A stretch of 64,000 nucleotides of DNA from Avena insularis (lineage: Eukaryota; Streptophyta; Magnoliopsida; Poales; Poaceae), in NCBI GenBank assembly GCA_023614405.1, contig CM042684.1, forward strand, positions 469,597,650 to 469,661,649, written 5' to 3'. The notes under the pieces are model-generated. The model made no database searches. It saw only the letters and a list, made by a program, of their open reading frames with translations, and was not told the DNA's origin. Positions 31,221 through 41,847 of the stretch are shown here, piece by piece (within the stretch, counting starts at the first letter, position 1; each line of letters opens with the position of its first letter). The position numbers were made by a program, and so were the translations under genes.

Positions 31221-32030
31221 TGTTGGGGGGATACCCCCGGGTAGGGTAACGCCGGGGTATAAAGGCCGAGTTAACCGGGATACGGCACGGTCAAAGCAAG
31301 TGCTGACCGGGTCACCTCAAGGCAGGACGAACCACGGATTGACCTGTCCTGTGGAGCATCTCCTTGACTGTAGTCCGACCGGCATAAAATATATGCCGGC
31401 CATGTTTGTCTATCTGTTTGCAGGTAACTTGATAGCCGGATTAGCCACATGCTAGCCGAACTATCTTATGGCTTCCAAGAGAAGGAATCCCCCGCTGGTC
31501 AAAAGGTGGCTTTATTAGCTGTAGCATGAGCGAAGCAAAGTAAAGAAGAGGACCAGTGGGTCAGGGGCGACCAAGGTGACGCGGGCAATGTCGGATGACA
31601 TAGCCTGTGTCTGGTGACGCTTAAAGACAAACATTACACCGTGGGTTACGTCCAAATCCTGGACGAGCCGCTAAAGAAAATAAAGAAGCATCTAGCTTTA
31701 GGTGAGGAGCATATTCGGAGAATATGCTGCCACGTGTGCCCTAATATTGTAACCCGGGCTCCCCTATATAAGGAGCACCGGAGCCTCCATAGAGAGGGAT
31801 CGATCATTTTCTCTGTCTAAGGTAGAACTCTAGAGCTAGTTTGTAGGGAGTAAGGGACTTAGTCTCCTTCTTACCAAGAGCTTGAAGAGGACTTGTAAAC
31901 ACCATTGATAGAGAAAATACAAGAACATCTGTGCATGGAATCACCACGTTCTCCCTCCCTGGATTCCCCTAGCACTCATTGGCCCCATCTTTAGCCTATC
32001 CATGGCATCTGCCGTGCCACCACCACGACA
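31221..32030 (+). repeat. RLG-2 3' LTR
   Basis: Begins TGTTGGGGGGATACCC and ends CCACCACGACA; 810 bp, same length as the 5' LTR. Differences from the 5' LTR are mostly transitions, as expected for methylated, ageing repeats. TATA-like CTATATAAGG at ~31765-31774. Confidence 0.95.
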
Positions 32031-32320
32031 ATATATTTTTATCCGATACCACAAAATGTGGTGCATGATTGTTATGAAACACACCTCATTCCACTCATTT
32101 TAAATCCTTCAAGAGGTAAGTAAATTGATAGACACCAAAACTTTGCGGTTTGGGTTTGCGCTATCCATCATCATGTTCCGCCAATTATTAATAGTGACAG
32201 ACTCGCCTCCTGCCATTGTTGAGGCTCAGTGTCGTAGATTCCCATCCACTACTTGGCGAGGCTCCAAACTCGTGTGGTTAAACGGCAAAAAGCAAAAAGA
32301 TATATTTTCCGATAAATGGT
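32031..32320. other. Low-copy DNA between RLG-2 and the LINE
   Basis: Continues the sequence interrupted at 16941 (ATATA duplication at 32031-32035). No gene or repeat recognised; a 65-codon ORF (32125-32322) has no domain. Confidence 0.4.
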
Positions 32321-32446
32321 GATTTATTATTTAAAAGGTTTAAGCATTATACCTGGTCTCTGCATAAGTCGATGCACTCAGCCATACCATCATCTGCAAC
32401 AAGATAATAAAGCAAAGCAGACGAAGTACATAATCCAAGGACGTAG
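32321..32446 (-). mobile_element. LINE 3' end (left part of a LINE split by RLC-B)
   Basis: On the minus strand the sequence reads GCTGAGTGCATCGACTTATGCAGAGACCAGG...TTTAAATAATAAATC, the typical 3' end of plant LINEs (GTGCATC...ATGCAGAGGC[CT]GGGG then an A-rich tail). It joins 46896 onward once the RLC-B LTR is removed. Confidence 0.7.
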
Positions 32447-33313
32447 TGAAGGAGTTATGCCCTAGAGTCAAATAATAAAGTGTATTGTTTGATATATCTC
32501 CTATATGTTCATAATATGTTTCATACTATGCTATAACTGTGTTGATACGAAACATTAATACATGTGTGGTATGTAAACAAACAGTGTCTCTAGTTACGTC
32601 TAGTGAACTAGCTCATTGGTCATGAGGACGATCTAGAGTTTTGAGATCATGGGCATTCATGCCAATTGACAATCAGGTCACATCATTAGTTGAATGATGT
32701 GATATACAATCATCCGACAAGTTATATCTTAATGAGATCTAGTTATATAGTTCATCATTGATGATAAATACAGAAACCTTACAACCTGATCCTTAGACTG
32801 CGAGATAATGCAAATCACCATTCTGGAGGGAGCTTAGATGGCATCAAGCATTATCTCATGAAAGGGTGATCAAAAAGGTACTACTCAGGTTTTCCAAAGG
32901 GACGCATAGAGGAGTACATATCAAGACCAGGATTTGCCGATCCATGTAACAGATAGATACATGTGGCCATCTCGGTGGCATTGCATTAACGAAGCTTGCA
33001 AGCATGTGACTCGGTCACGGAATGCAACGACACGGGAGCGAGTAAACAAGTTCATCAGTAACGAGATGAGACAAGGTATAGTCATACCAAAGATCAAGTC
33101 TCGGATGAACTAAGTATCGAACGAGCAAAGGGAACGGGAAATGACGTTTACGGTTCGAGCGATAAGATTCATGGAATGCACGGGGGTCATCATGGGCATC
33201 CAGGTCCCTCTGATGATCATTGATGTGAGAGTGATCTCAATCATGTCCGGAGTGTTCCCGAATCGAAGGATGACACAATTAAGGGTGGGGGCGCTTAGGG
33301 ATAGATGCGGGAT

Positions 33314-34816
33314 TGATACGTCCATTTTGCATCACTATTCTATGTCTTAATTCACTATTATTCATTGATATATTTCGTATTGAGGGGTGATACTTATGTT
33401 ATTTCATCTATTTTTGCATGGTTGATGACTTTTGGAGCATGGACCGTTGCAGTTAGGATTCTGATGGAAAAGGTGTTGTTTGGAGGCAAAATTCGTGAAG
33501 ATCAGAAAATCCGGGAAAATATATGGAAAATCCTATTTTTCCAGAAGACTGAGGATGCCAGAAGATGGAGTGGAGATGGGCCACAGGGGGCCCACACCAC
33601 CCCATGGCGCGGGCAGGCCTAGGCCGCTCCTGGAGGTGGTGTGGCCGCCCTGGCACACTCCAGCCTCTCCCCTCTGGCGTATATTATCCTCCCGAAACCC
33701 TAAGACTCGGGGAGCGACCACAGAAAGATTCCGCCGCCTCTACGGGGCAGAAAACACCGGGAGAGAAAGATCTCTCTGGCAGACAGATTTCTGCCTGGGG
33801 AATTCCTTCCCGGAGAGGGGAGATTGTCGCCATCAACACCACCATCAAGCTGTACTTCATCGGGATCATCATCACCATCATCACCATCAGCACCCTCATC
33901 ACCATCTCCATATTACTGTAACAATTGGTTGAATCTTGCATAGTTCATAGGGGAAACTTTCCCGGTGTTGATTACTCTTTGTAGTTGATGCTATTGAGTG
34001 AACCATTGAATTATTGTTTATGTTCAGATTTTTATACATCATTATTCCATCTCTGATCATGATCCATATGATATCTTGTGAGTAGTTCGTTTTGTTCTTG
34101 AGGACCTGGGAGAAGTCTTGTTGTTAGTAATGGAGTTGCGTTGAGAAAGATTCAATAGATTGTTATTTAAGTTGTGGTGTACTTCTTCTAGTGGTATCAT
34201 GTGAACGTCGACTACATGACACTTCACCTATATGGGCCTAGGGGAATGCATTGTGTATTTGGCTACTAATCGTAGGGGTTGCCGGAGTGACAGAAACCTG
34301 AACCCCCGTTAGGAAACCATTGCACAAGGGACGTAAGGGTCTTAGAGTTTAAAGCTGTGGTTAGGTTTCTACCTTAATTACTTTCTTGTACTTACGGATG
34401 TTTGCAAGGGGTATAATCACAAGTATGTATTACTCTTGGATGGGGCGGTACATTAACACAGGTTCACCCACACAACACTTAGCAAGCTAAAGAAGCTTAA
34501 TCGACTATATGAAGCAAAAGCACTTGACAGTCTTCCCATGTGTCCTCGAGAACGTTTGGTCATCTTAAGTAATACAACCGGCTTGTCCTCTGCTGCATAA
34601 AGGATTGGGCCACTTGCTGCATTCATTCCTACTGTCTTTTATTTACTCGTACTTTGTTTACTTGCTTTATCGAAAACCCCTAAAAATCCGTTTGCTAAGT
34701 ATTTGTAGAGAATTCCTAATCCATACCACTAGCCAGCACCTTCTGCTCCTCGTTGGGTTCGACACTCTTACTTATCGAAAATACGGCGATACACCCCCTA
34801 TACTTGTGGGTCATCA
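33314..34816 (+). repeat. RLG-3 5' LTR
   Basis: TGATACGTCCATTTTGCATCAC ... ATACTTGTGGGTCATCA. TATA-like GCGTATATTATCC at ~33677. A CAT/CAC-rich stretch near 33830-33905 produces His-rich spurious ORFs that recur in each copy of this LTR. Confidence 0.93.
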
Positions 34817-34827
34817 AGACTATTTTC

Positions 34828-34845
34828 TGGCACCGTTGCCATGGA
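34828..34845 (+). promoter_or_regulatory. RLG-3 primer-binding site (tRNA-Asp type)
   Basis: TGGCACCGTTGCCATGGA, two changes from TGGCGCCGTTGCCGGGGA which pairs with the 3' end of plant tRNA-Asp(GUC). The RLG-4 copy is intact, supporting the identification. The two changes may weaken priming. Confidence 0.8.
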
Positions 34846-34930
34846 GTGAAGCGCTATTGGAAAGTGGAACTGGTAAAGGAAACTTCTACTATGAGTATTG
34901 TTTACTTCTGCTAGTTGCTTTATTTTTGTT

Positions 34931-36007
34931 ATGGATAATTCGCTGAGTTTCTTATTTGGTAATGCTACTACCACTGCTAAGGTAATAGATAAGCCACCAC
35001 CTGCTGAGAATGATGTTTTCAAAATACCTACAAGAATTATTGATCGTGTTATGGATAATTACTATGTTGGGGATGGAACTGTCCATCCCGGTGATCATTT
35101 ACTCTTTATACACGAATTACGCGGGTTGTTCAAGTGTGCAGGTATTACTACAGATCAAGTTAAGAAGAAGTTATTCTCATTATCGCTGAAAGAAAGAGCT
35201 GAGGAATGGTATAAGCTGCTGAAGAAAGGTCAAGCTCTGGAATGGCAGGAAATAGTGCCTCTATTTTATTCAAAGTTTTATCCTCCTAGTGAGATTCATA
35301 AAGATCGGAATCAAATATACAACTTTTGGCCTCTTGATGGAGAGAGTACAGCTCAAGCTTGGGGGAGATTGAAGTTACTAATGCTCAAATGTCCCATTCA
35401 TGAGATCCCCAACAATATTATTATCAACAACTTTTATGCAAGGCTCCCTCTACATGATAAAGATTTATTTGATGCTTCTTGTGCTGGATCATTCACTCGT
35501 ATGGAAGAAGAATCTAAATGGGATCTTCTAGATCGTATTCAAGACAATGCTGAAGCTTGGGAGAATGACAAAGGTAGAAAGTCAGGTATAAATTATGATT
35601 ATGAATGCATTGAATCTTTTATGGGAACTGATGACTTTCAAAATATTAAAAATGCTTATGGTCTAGACTCTCAAGCTATTGCTTCTTATTTTAAGGCTTT
35701 TGCTTCTTACATTGAAGTGCCTAAAAATAAGTGGAATAAGTATCATGAACCTTATAAAGATGTTGCTAAAGGTGTTCCTGCAAGAAATACTGAAGTTTAT
35801 ACTGCTAATCATGTTTTACCTAAACCTTATATTGAGAAAATGCCTTTTCCAGTTAAGGTAAAGGAACATTCTATGATAGCTAGTATGGTAAATGAAAGTA
35901 TGAATAAAGCTGTTGAACCTGATAAACAAATGGTTGATGAACCTTTAATAGCAAATGTGAAAGACTTTGTCACTAAGTATGAGGAAGAAGGACACTATCC
36001 TTTGTAA
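34931..36007 (+). CDS. RLG-3 Gag protein (358 aa), open
   Basis: Capsid-like protein of an Athila-like group. I choose the ATG at 34931 (MDNSLSFLFGN) because upstream codons overlap leader sequence. Retrotransposon gag domain at about residues 75-225: HPGDHLLFIHELRGLFKCAG, KERAEEWYKLLKKG, FYSKFYPPSEIHKDRNQIYN, AQAWGRLKLLMLKCP and INNFYARLPLHDKDL. Then AYGLDSQAIASYFKAFASYI and a Lys/Glu-rich tail. Compared with RLG-4 it lacks ~100 N-terminal residues and the zinc-knuckle and acidic C-terminal region, so it may be a shortened Gag. It is free of stop codons, unusual among the coding regions here. Confidence 0.8.
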   Translation: MDNSLSFLFGNATTTAKVIDKPPPAENDVFKIPTRIIDRVMDNYYVGDGTVHPGDHLLFIHELRGLFKCAGITTDQVKKKLFSLSLKERAEEWYKLLKKGQALEWQEIVPLFYSKFYPPSEIHKDRNQIYNFWPLDGESTAQAWGRLKLLMLKCPIHEIPNNIIINNFYARLPLHDKDLFDASCAGSFTRMEEESKWDLLDRIQDNAEAWENDKGRKSGINYDYECIESFMGTDDFQNIKNAYGLDSQAIASYFKAFASYIEVPKNKWNKYHEPYKDVAKGVPARNTEVYTANHVLPKPYIEKMPFPVKVKEHSMIASMVNESMNKAVEPDKQMVDEPLIANVKDFVTKYEEEGHYPL

Positions 36008-36305
36008 GGATACCTCTAATATTGTTTCACATAGTAGTGTTATGAGAGCTAGTATTCCTGTGTTTTCTGTTAGAATAAGTGATCATTGCTATGATGCTAC
36101 TTGTGATAGCTATATTGTTAAGTTTATCCATGATACTGAAAGTTACTATGAAAGAGGAAAAAGTGTTCTTATGCATCTCAATAATATCAAGTTTCCTCGT
36201 TTTATGCTGAAAGTTTTTATGTTACACATCTTTTGCCTTCTTTTGCAAGTTGCCTCTGGTTTCAATAACTTGTTTGTTTACAAAATCCCCTTGCATAGGA
36301 AGTGA
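36008..36305 (+). pseudogene. RLG-3 remnant of the downstream Gag-fusion ORF (C-terminal end only)
   Basis: The frame reads YIVKFIHDTESYYERGKSVL and LFVYKIPLHRK, matching the C-terminus of the long RLG-4 ORF (VNFIHDATESYYERGKHGF, LFLYKIPMHRK at ~52430-52270). Most of the acidic domain between Gag and this end is deleted in RLG-3. Confidence 0.75.
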
Positions 36306-37189
36306 GTTAGACTTAAATGTGTGTGTTTTTGCTTCTTAATGCTCTCTTTCACTTCAATTCATATCCCTATGAGAGCTTCTTCAGAATTATCATGCCCATC
36401 TTAATGGCTATAAAGAAATAGGTTTATAGGAGACAACCCAATTTGTTTTTGCTTTCAGTTTGTTTTTGTTTCTTTGAGTCTTGGAAGTTATTACTTCGGT
36501 AACAACCGCTCCTTATCCGTTTTGTTTAGTTTTTGTATCAAGATCAACCTCTAATGAGAGAGAAGTAATATTTGGGGAAGTTGCTGTCCCGAAACAGATT
36601 TTTGTGATTCACTGTAAAAATTCGTGAGAGATCTCTGTATGTCGGATTGAGCTGTAATTTTTTGTTCTTCTGCCCAAGGTTGTTATTTAACTTTCTTTAG
36701 TTTTGCACTTTTTTATTTGAGCAACAAAAGATTTTCGAAAAAATTGATCTTTACCTTCTGGTCTGTTTTGACAGATTTTGCCACTCTTGCATTTGCTTCT
36801 TTATTCGATTTCCTTTTTGAATTATTTTTGGGTTTTTGGAAGGAGTTGCTACAGTAGCTTATGTTTTGGTGGTTTTCAGTCGAAGTTGGACTCAAAAGGT
36901 TTTATCACTTTACTTATACTAATGTTGCTAATGAGAACTGTGTGAAGTTTTGTGTGAAAGAAATTTCCAGGAAGTGGAGATAATGGTGTAATAAGGAAGA
37001 GAAGGGTTTTATGACTCAAGTAGTAAGTGATGAAGATGAAGATATCAAGGATATTCAAGAGATGACTCCAGAAGGATCCACTAAATACCAAATTCAGAGA
37101 CCTACAGAGTCTCTTTTCAAAGAGGTAATAGTTCTGGTAAGAAAAGTTCCGTGAAAATACAATATAACTATATGTTTGCAGTTTTCAGT
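36306..37189. other. RLG-3 internal non-coding region
   Basis: Non-coding; CCGAAACAGATTTTTGTGATTC (~36590) and ACAGTAGCTTATG (~36851) match RLG-4 (minus strand near 51995 and 51730). From ~36865 to ~39200 RLG-3 has ~2.3 kb that RLG-4 lacks. No gene in this part. Confidence 0.6.
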
Positions 37190-37440
37190 CGATAAGGAAA
37201 GTTTTGAAGCGAAAAAGGGATGGAACCGGAGCCGGGGTAGCCCACACCACCCTGTGGTGCGGGCCCACCCCTGTCCACGCCACCAGGTGGTGAGGCCACC
37301 CAGGACTCCGCCTCTGACCCGTTTTCACCCAGTACCTTCCTTTTGATATGAAACTTCGTAATATATAACCCCCGGATCTTTCGAGGTTCGTATATTGTGT
37401 TTTTGTCGTGTTTTTGTTGCAATCTATTTCTGCCAGGTAG
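37190..37440 (+). promoter_or_regulatory. LTR-promoter-like block upstream of RLG-3 ORF2
   Basis: AGCCCACACCACCCTGTGGTGCGGGC ... CCACGCCACCAGGTGGTGAGGCC resembles in layout the GC-rich core of the RLG-3 LTR (GGGCCCACACCACCCCATGGCGCGGGC ... GGAGGTGGTGTGGCC). It is followed by TATA-like AATATATAACCC (37360-37371), ~95 bp before the ORF2 ATG. CTATTTCTGCCAG at 37425-37437 is alternatively a good 3' splice site. It could be an internal promoter, or an acceptor for a spliced subgenomic RNA. Confidence 0.45.
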
Positions 37441-37461
37441 AATCCCAGATTTGGAGCCACA

Positions 37462-37962
37462 ATGTCTTCCTCTGGATCATCCAAAGGAGATTCCTTAGAA
37501 GATATCATCAACCCATACATGAGAGAATTGAAGATTCATCCCAAGGAGTTGTTGCTCGAAGGTGGGGAGGTCCGGATTAAAGAGGTTCAAGGCCCTAAAG
37601 GTGAAGGAAGTCTGGAGGACAGGATGGAAGCACTGGAGCAAGAAGTCTTTAGGTATAGGAAGATGGCGGAGCGCGAAGTGGATATCATCCATAAGATTTG
37701 TTTCGAACTCATCACCAAGCACCAAAGGGAGACTGCTGAACTCAAAGACGAAGTCTTCTCACTCCGCCAAACAACCAACGAACTGCAAGCATAGTTCTAT
37801 GATGTTTAAAATCAAAACTGTGAGTATGAGGCTAGATTTAAACGCATAACTGCTGCTACAAGTTTCAGGATGTTGGAAACCACGATGTCCTTTGTTGATG
37901 GGAAGCCTTTACCCTGGAAGACGGACGAAGATGAGAAGACACCACCACCACCGAAGGAGTAG
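37462..37962 (+). pseudogene. RLG-3 ORF2: coiled-coil protein, two in-frame stops
   Basis: ATG at 37462; MSSSGSSKGDSLEDIINPYM, then KELLLEGGEVRIKE, GEGSLEDRMEALEQEVFRY and a heptad-rich segment through TAELKDEVFSLRQTTNELQA. A TAG (37795-37797, Gln position) and a TAA (~37807) interrupt it. The frame resumes with NCEYEARFKRI and ends TPPPPKE at the TAG 37960-37962, ~166 codons in total. No enzymatic motif. I remember similar small proteins predicted in wheat and barley next to such elements; function unknown. Possibly a Gag partner or regulatory protein. Confidence 0.6.
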
Positions 37963-38814
37963 TTCGTCATTAGGTTTGGCATCCCCTTGGTTTGTTCCAA
38001 GCTTGGGGGAGTGCCACGGTATCACATCACTATCTTCTATCCTTTTACCTTATTAGTAGAGTCATATCATGAATAAAGGAGTTGTTATGTAGTATGGTAT
38101 GCATTATGGAAGTGTCCCCTCTCGTTAGATATGTATCCCTTGGTGTGAGTTTCTGTTATGGAGTATTAATGAGAAGTTCTATCATTTACTATTTTGCATA
38201 GCTTATGTTAGTTTTCAATTCGTGGTTATATGATTGATCTTGTTGTTAGTATTGGCATCACTTTGGGATCATTGAGTTAATTTAGTTGGTTTTGGCAAAC
38301 CTGGCTCGGTCAGTAGCAACACCTTTTTGATAGTTGAAAGAAAAGATAGAAGTACTCTAGAGAAAAATAATTTCATCATCTTTCTTTCTTGATTTGCTCA
38401 TAAGTTTAGTATTCTCTAGTTAAGATCTTTTGTGCTTCCGAGGAAGATTGCATGTTTGTTTTTATCACTTGTATGTTTGGTTGAATCCTTCAACTCTTAT
38501 ACTTGCTACCCAGCCTTGCTAGCCAAAAACCTGTACTGAGAGGGAATTCTTCTCGTGCATCCACCTCCTTTAAACCAAAACCTTTGCCATTTGTGTCCAC
38601 CATACCTACCTAGTAGCATTATTGCTATTCCAAGTAAATTCTTGTTTTGTCTACCTCCCAAATTAAACTTGTTATGTGAAAATTAGTGATTAAAGCTCTC
38701 ACGAACTTGATGGCACATTTTACTTTCTTGAATTTAATAAACTTGAACCATTGTGCTCACCTATGTTGCGTATATGCTTGCGCTTTGTAAGTTGTGAATT
38801 AGCAGAACCATGTT
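37963..38814. other. RLG-3 internal non-coding region downstream of ORF2
   Basis: AT-rich, no ORF with recognisable domain. Present once; the duplicated segment begins at 38815. Confidence 0.5.
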
Positions 38815-40008
38815 GTCATGGGGAACGCTTTCAACATTGCACTGGTACTTTGTACCTAGTTGATATCATGTTCTTTTGTCTATGGATGTCGTCGGTGTGA
38901 AATGAAAGGGGAGCTTGTAAGTCCATGGAGTTATGCGTATGTGTTAGAAAGCACTGGGCCGCTGGTCTAATCCATGCTGACATGGTGGAAACCTGCAGCG
39001 TAACCATAACGAGTATCTATGAAGCATTCTTCTTATAAAAAAAGAGATAGAGATTGAGAAAAAGAAAAAAGAAAAAAAAGAGATATTATGAAAAGAGGAA
39101 AGAGAGAAAAAAGCACCATATTCCCATGGTAAATAAGAAGATTGCTGAGATACTTGTTGTCTGCTTGCCTGGTCATTTTGATATGGGGATTCTTCCGTAT
39201 CATCGGGCAAGGGGTACCCTATTGGCGGTTCTCTATGATACACATATGCTTACGATGACAAGAACTTACCGGTGACTAAACTTGAGTAGCATGATGAGCG
39301 GCCCTCGTATTCAACGGACATGAGATTCTCAACTTACAACTTGTCAATGCATATCCTTATTTTGATCACTTTAACCTTAATCACCTAAAGATGCCTATGA
39401 TAGGGGCAATGAGAGCTGAAAGCTAGTAAGTATCATAATTTTTGGGATCTCTTTATGAGACTTGTAATCCCTGCTTTCCTCTTTGAAGGGCCTTTCTTTC
39501 ACTTTGTAGTTGAGTCAGTAAACCTACTCCCTACTATCTCAGCAAGTATCTTGAGTTGTTGTGTTTCATTCATTCATATGTTGATTTATTCATCCATGTT
39601 TCTTATGTTCCTTGTTTTGCACATTGCTCTTATCCTGATGTTTACTACTTTGAAAGCTATCATTGAAAAACCAGCTATTTGTGAACTCCAGCAAATTATC
39701 AACTATTCTTCGACCAAGAGCTAAGTTTGCTATTACCAATTATGATTCACTTTATGTATCTTTATTGTGTTTCCTTTACTCATTACAAGTTGAGTTATAT
39801 AATAGTGAGTTGTCTTCTATTATGATCTATGTATTTGGTGAATGTGATGCTTCTTGTCCGTATTCTTTTATCGACTCTTCATTCCATAAACCTGAGGCCA
39901 TGTTTATTAAGCTCAGTTTCGCTTGGGGACAAGCGAAGTCTAAGCTTGGGGGGAGTTGATACGTCCATTTTGCATCACTATTCTATGTCTTAATTCACTA
40001 TTATTCAT
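38815..40008 (+). repeat. RLG-3 tandem duplication, first copy (3' internal region, PPT and 52 bp of LTR)
   Basis: GTCATGGGGAACGCTTTCAAC ... TAAGCTTGGGGGGAGT (internal) and TGATACGTCC...TTATTCAT (39957-40008, start of an LTR) match 41848-43029. It contains a purine-rich, A-rich tract (~39038-39116). The LTR breaks off after 52 bp and continues as Copia sequence. ORFs within (39455-39724, 39663-39959) are not conserved as frames between the two copies. Confidence 0.88.
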
Positions 40009-41847
40009 GTATATCCACCCGTTGCTTGCATCTAGTAGATAGATCTTGGTGTACAGTTCACATCATAGGAATTTTTTTGTTTTCTATGCTGCAAACCCTT
40101 TCAGTGGTATCCAAGCCTGATCTATGCGTAGGTGCTTTGCACGGGTAGTACACATATGTTTATATGTGGGCGATGATGATCATGTTACTGCTTCTTTCAT
40201 ATATTTTGGATATTGGTGGCATAGTGGGATGAAGCGGCCCGGACCAACCTTACATGTCATCGCACATGAGACCGGTTCCACGACTGACATGCAACTAGTT
40301 TTGCATAAGTGGCTGATACGTCCATTTTGCATCACTATTCTATGTCTTAATTCACTATTATTCATTGATATATTTCGTATTGAGAGGTGATACTTTTGTT
40401 ATTTCATCTGTTTTTGCATGGTTGATGACTTTTGGAGCATGGACCGCTGCAGTCAGGATTCTGATGGAAAAGGTGCTATTTGGAGGCAAAATTCGCGAAG
40501 ATCAGAAAATCCGGGAAAATATACGGAAAATCCTATTTTTTTCAGAAGACTAAGGATGCCAGAAGACGGAGTGGAGATGGGCCACAGGGGGCCCACACTA
40601 TCCCATGGCGCGGGTAGCCCTAGGCCGCGCCAGGAGGTGGTGTGCCAACCCTGGCCCACTCCAGCCTCTCCCCTCTGGCGTATATCATCCCGCCGAAACC
40701 CTAAGACTCAGGGAGGGACCACAGAAAGATTCCGCCGCCTCTGCAGGGCGGAAAACACCGAGAGAGAAAGATCTCTCCGGCAGACAAATTTCTGCCGGGG
40801 GAATTCCTTCCCGGAGAGGGGAGATCGTCGCCATCAACACCACCATCAAGCTGGACTTCATCGGGATCATCATCATCACCACCATCATCACCATCAGCAC
40901 CCTCATCACCATCTCCATATTGCTGTAACAATTGGTTGAATCTTGCATAGTTCATAGGGGAAACTTTCCCGGTGTTGATTACTCTTTGTAGTTGATGCTA
41001 TTGAGTGAACCATTGAATTATTATTTATGTTCAGATTGTTATATATCATTATTCCATCTCTGATCATGATCCATATGATGTCTTGTGAGTAGTTCGTTTT
41101 GTTCTTGAGGACATGGGAGAAGTCTTGTTGTTAGTAGTGGAGTTGCGTTGAGAAAGATTCAATAGTTTGATATTTAAGTTGTGGTGTACTTCTTCTACTG
41201 GTGTCATGTGAACGTTGACTACATGACACTTCACCTATATGGGCCTAGGGTAATGCATTGTGTATTTGGCTACTAATCGTAGGGGTTGCCGGAGTGACAG
41301 AAACCTGAACCCCCGTTAGGAAACCATTGCACAAGGGACGTAAGGGTCTTAGAGTTTAAAGCTGTGGTTAGGTTTCTACCTTAATTACTTTCTTGTACTT
41401 ACGGATGTTTGCAAGTGGTATAATCACAAGTATGTATTAGTCTTGGATGGGGCGGTACATTAGCACAGGTTCACCCACACAACACTTAGCAAGCTAAAGA
41501 AGATTAATCAACTATATGAAGCGAATGAGCCTTCCCATGTGTCCTCGAGAACGTTTGGTCATCTTAAGTAATACAACCGGCTTGTCCTTTGCTGCATAAA
41601 GGATTGGGCCACTTGTTGCATTTATTCCTACTGTCTTTTATTTACTCGTACTTTGTTTACTTGCTTTATCAAAACCCCCTAAAAATCCGTTTGCTAAGTA
41701 TTTGCAGAGAATTCCTGATCCATACCACTAGCCAGCACCTTCTGCTCCTCATTGGGTTCGACACTCTTACTTATCGAAAATACTGCGATACATCCCCTAT
41801 ACTTGTGGGTCATCAGTGGCTGGCGGGTGTCTGTCTCTCCTACTATA
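40009..41847 (+). other. Copia (RLC-A) filler carrying a solo LTR
   Basis: 40009-40313 plus 41821-41851 match RLC-A4 55357-55688: the last ~97 bp of its LTR, the primer site (TGGTATCCAAGCC, mutated) and ~220 bp of leader. It joins the RLG-3 LTR start at a 2-bp overlap (AT) on the left and the duplicated internal region at a 4-bp overlap (GTCA) on the right. Micro-homologies without target duplications indicate repair or template switching rather than integration. Confidence 0.82.
40314..41815 (+). mobile_element. Solo LTR of the RLG-3 family, TSD GTGGC
   Basis: A 1502-bp LTR (TGATACGTCC...GTGGGTCATCA) lies inside the Copia filler and is flanked by perfect 5-bp duplications GTGGC (40309-40313, 41816-41820). 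It differs from both RLG-3 LTRs by its own substitutions, so it is an independent insertion that later collapsed to a solo LTR. Confidence 0.95.

Larger units (their letters stand above)
16942..32030 (+). mobile_element. RLG-2: complete Gypsy LTR retrotransposon, TSD ATATA
   Basis: Two 810-bp LTRs in direct orientation (16942-17751 and 31221-32030) enclose a primer-binding site, gag, PR, RT, RNase H, integrase, an antisense gene, a tandem array and a polypurine tract. Perfect 5-bp target duplications ATATA occur at 16937-16941 and 32031-32035. Hand count gives roughly 56 substitutions over ~810 aligned LTR positions (about 7%). Domain order PR-RT-RH-INT is Gypsy; short LTRs plus a long antisense-coding 3' region suggest the Tat-like group. 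Many stops and frameshifts make it non-functional. Confidence 0.95.

Noticed and set aside
33480..33932. His-rich protein with poly-His runs (also at 40418-40939 and 43029-43517)
   Set aside because: Produced by a CAT/CAC-rich segment inside the RLG-3 family LTR; the same ORF in different frames recurs in each LTR copy, with no coding conservation.
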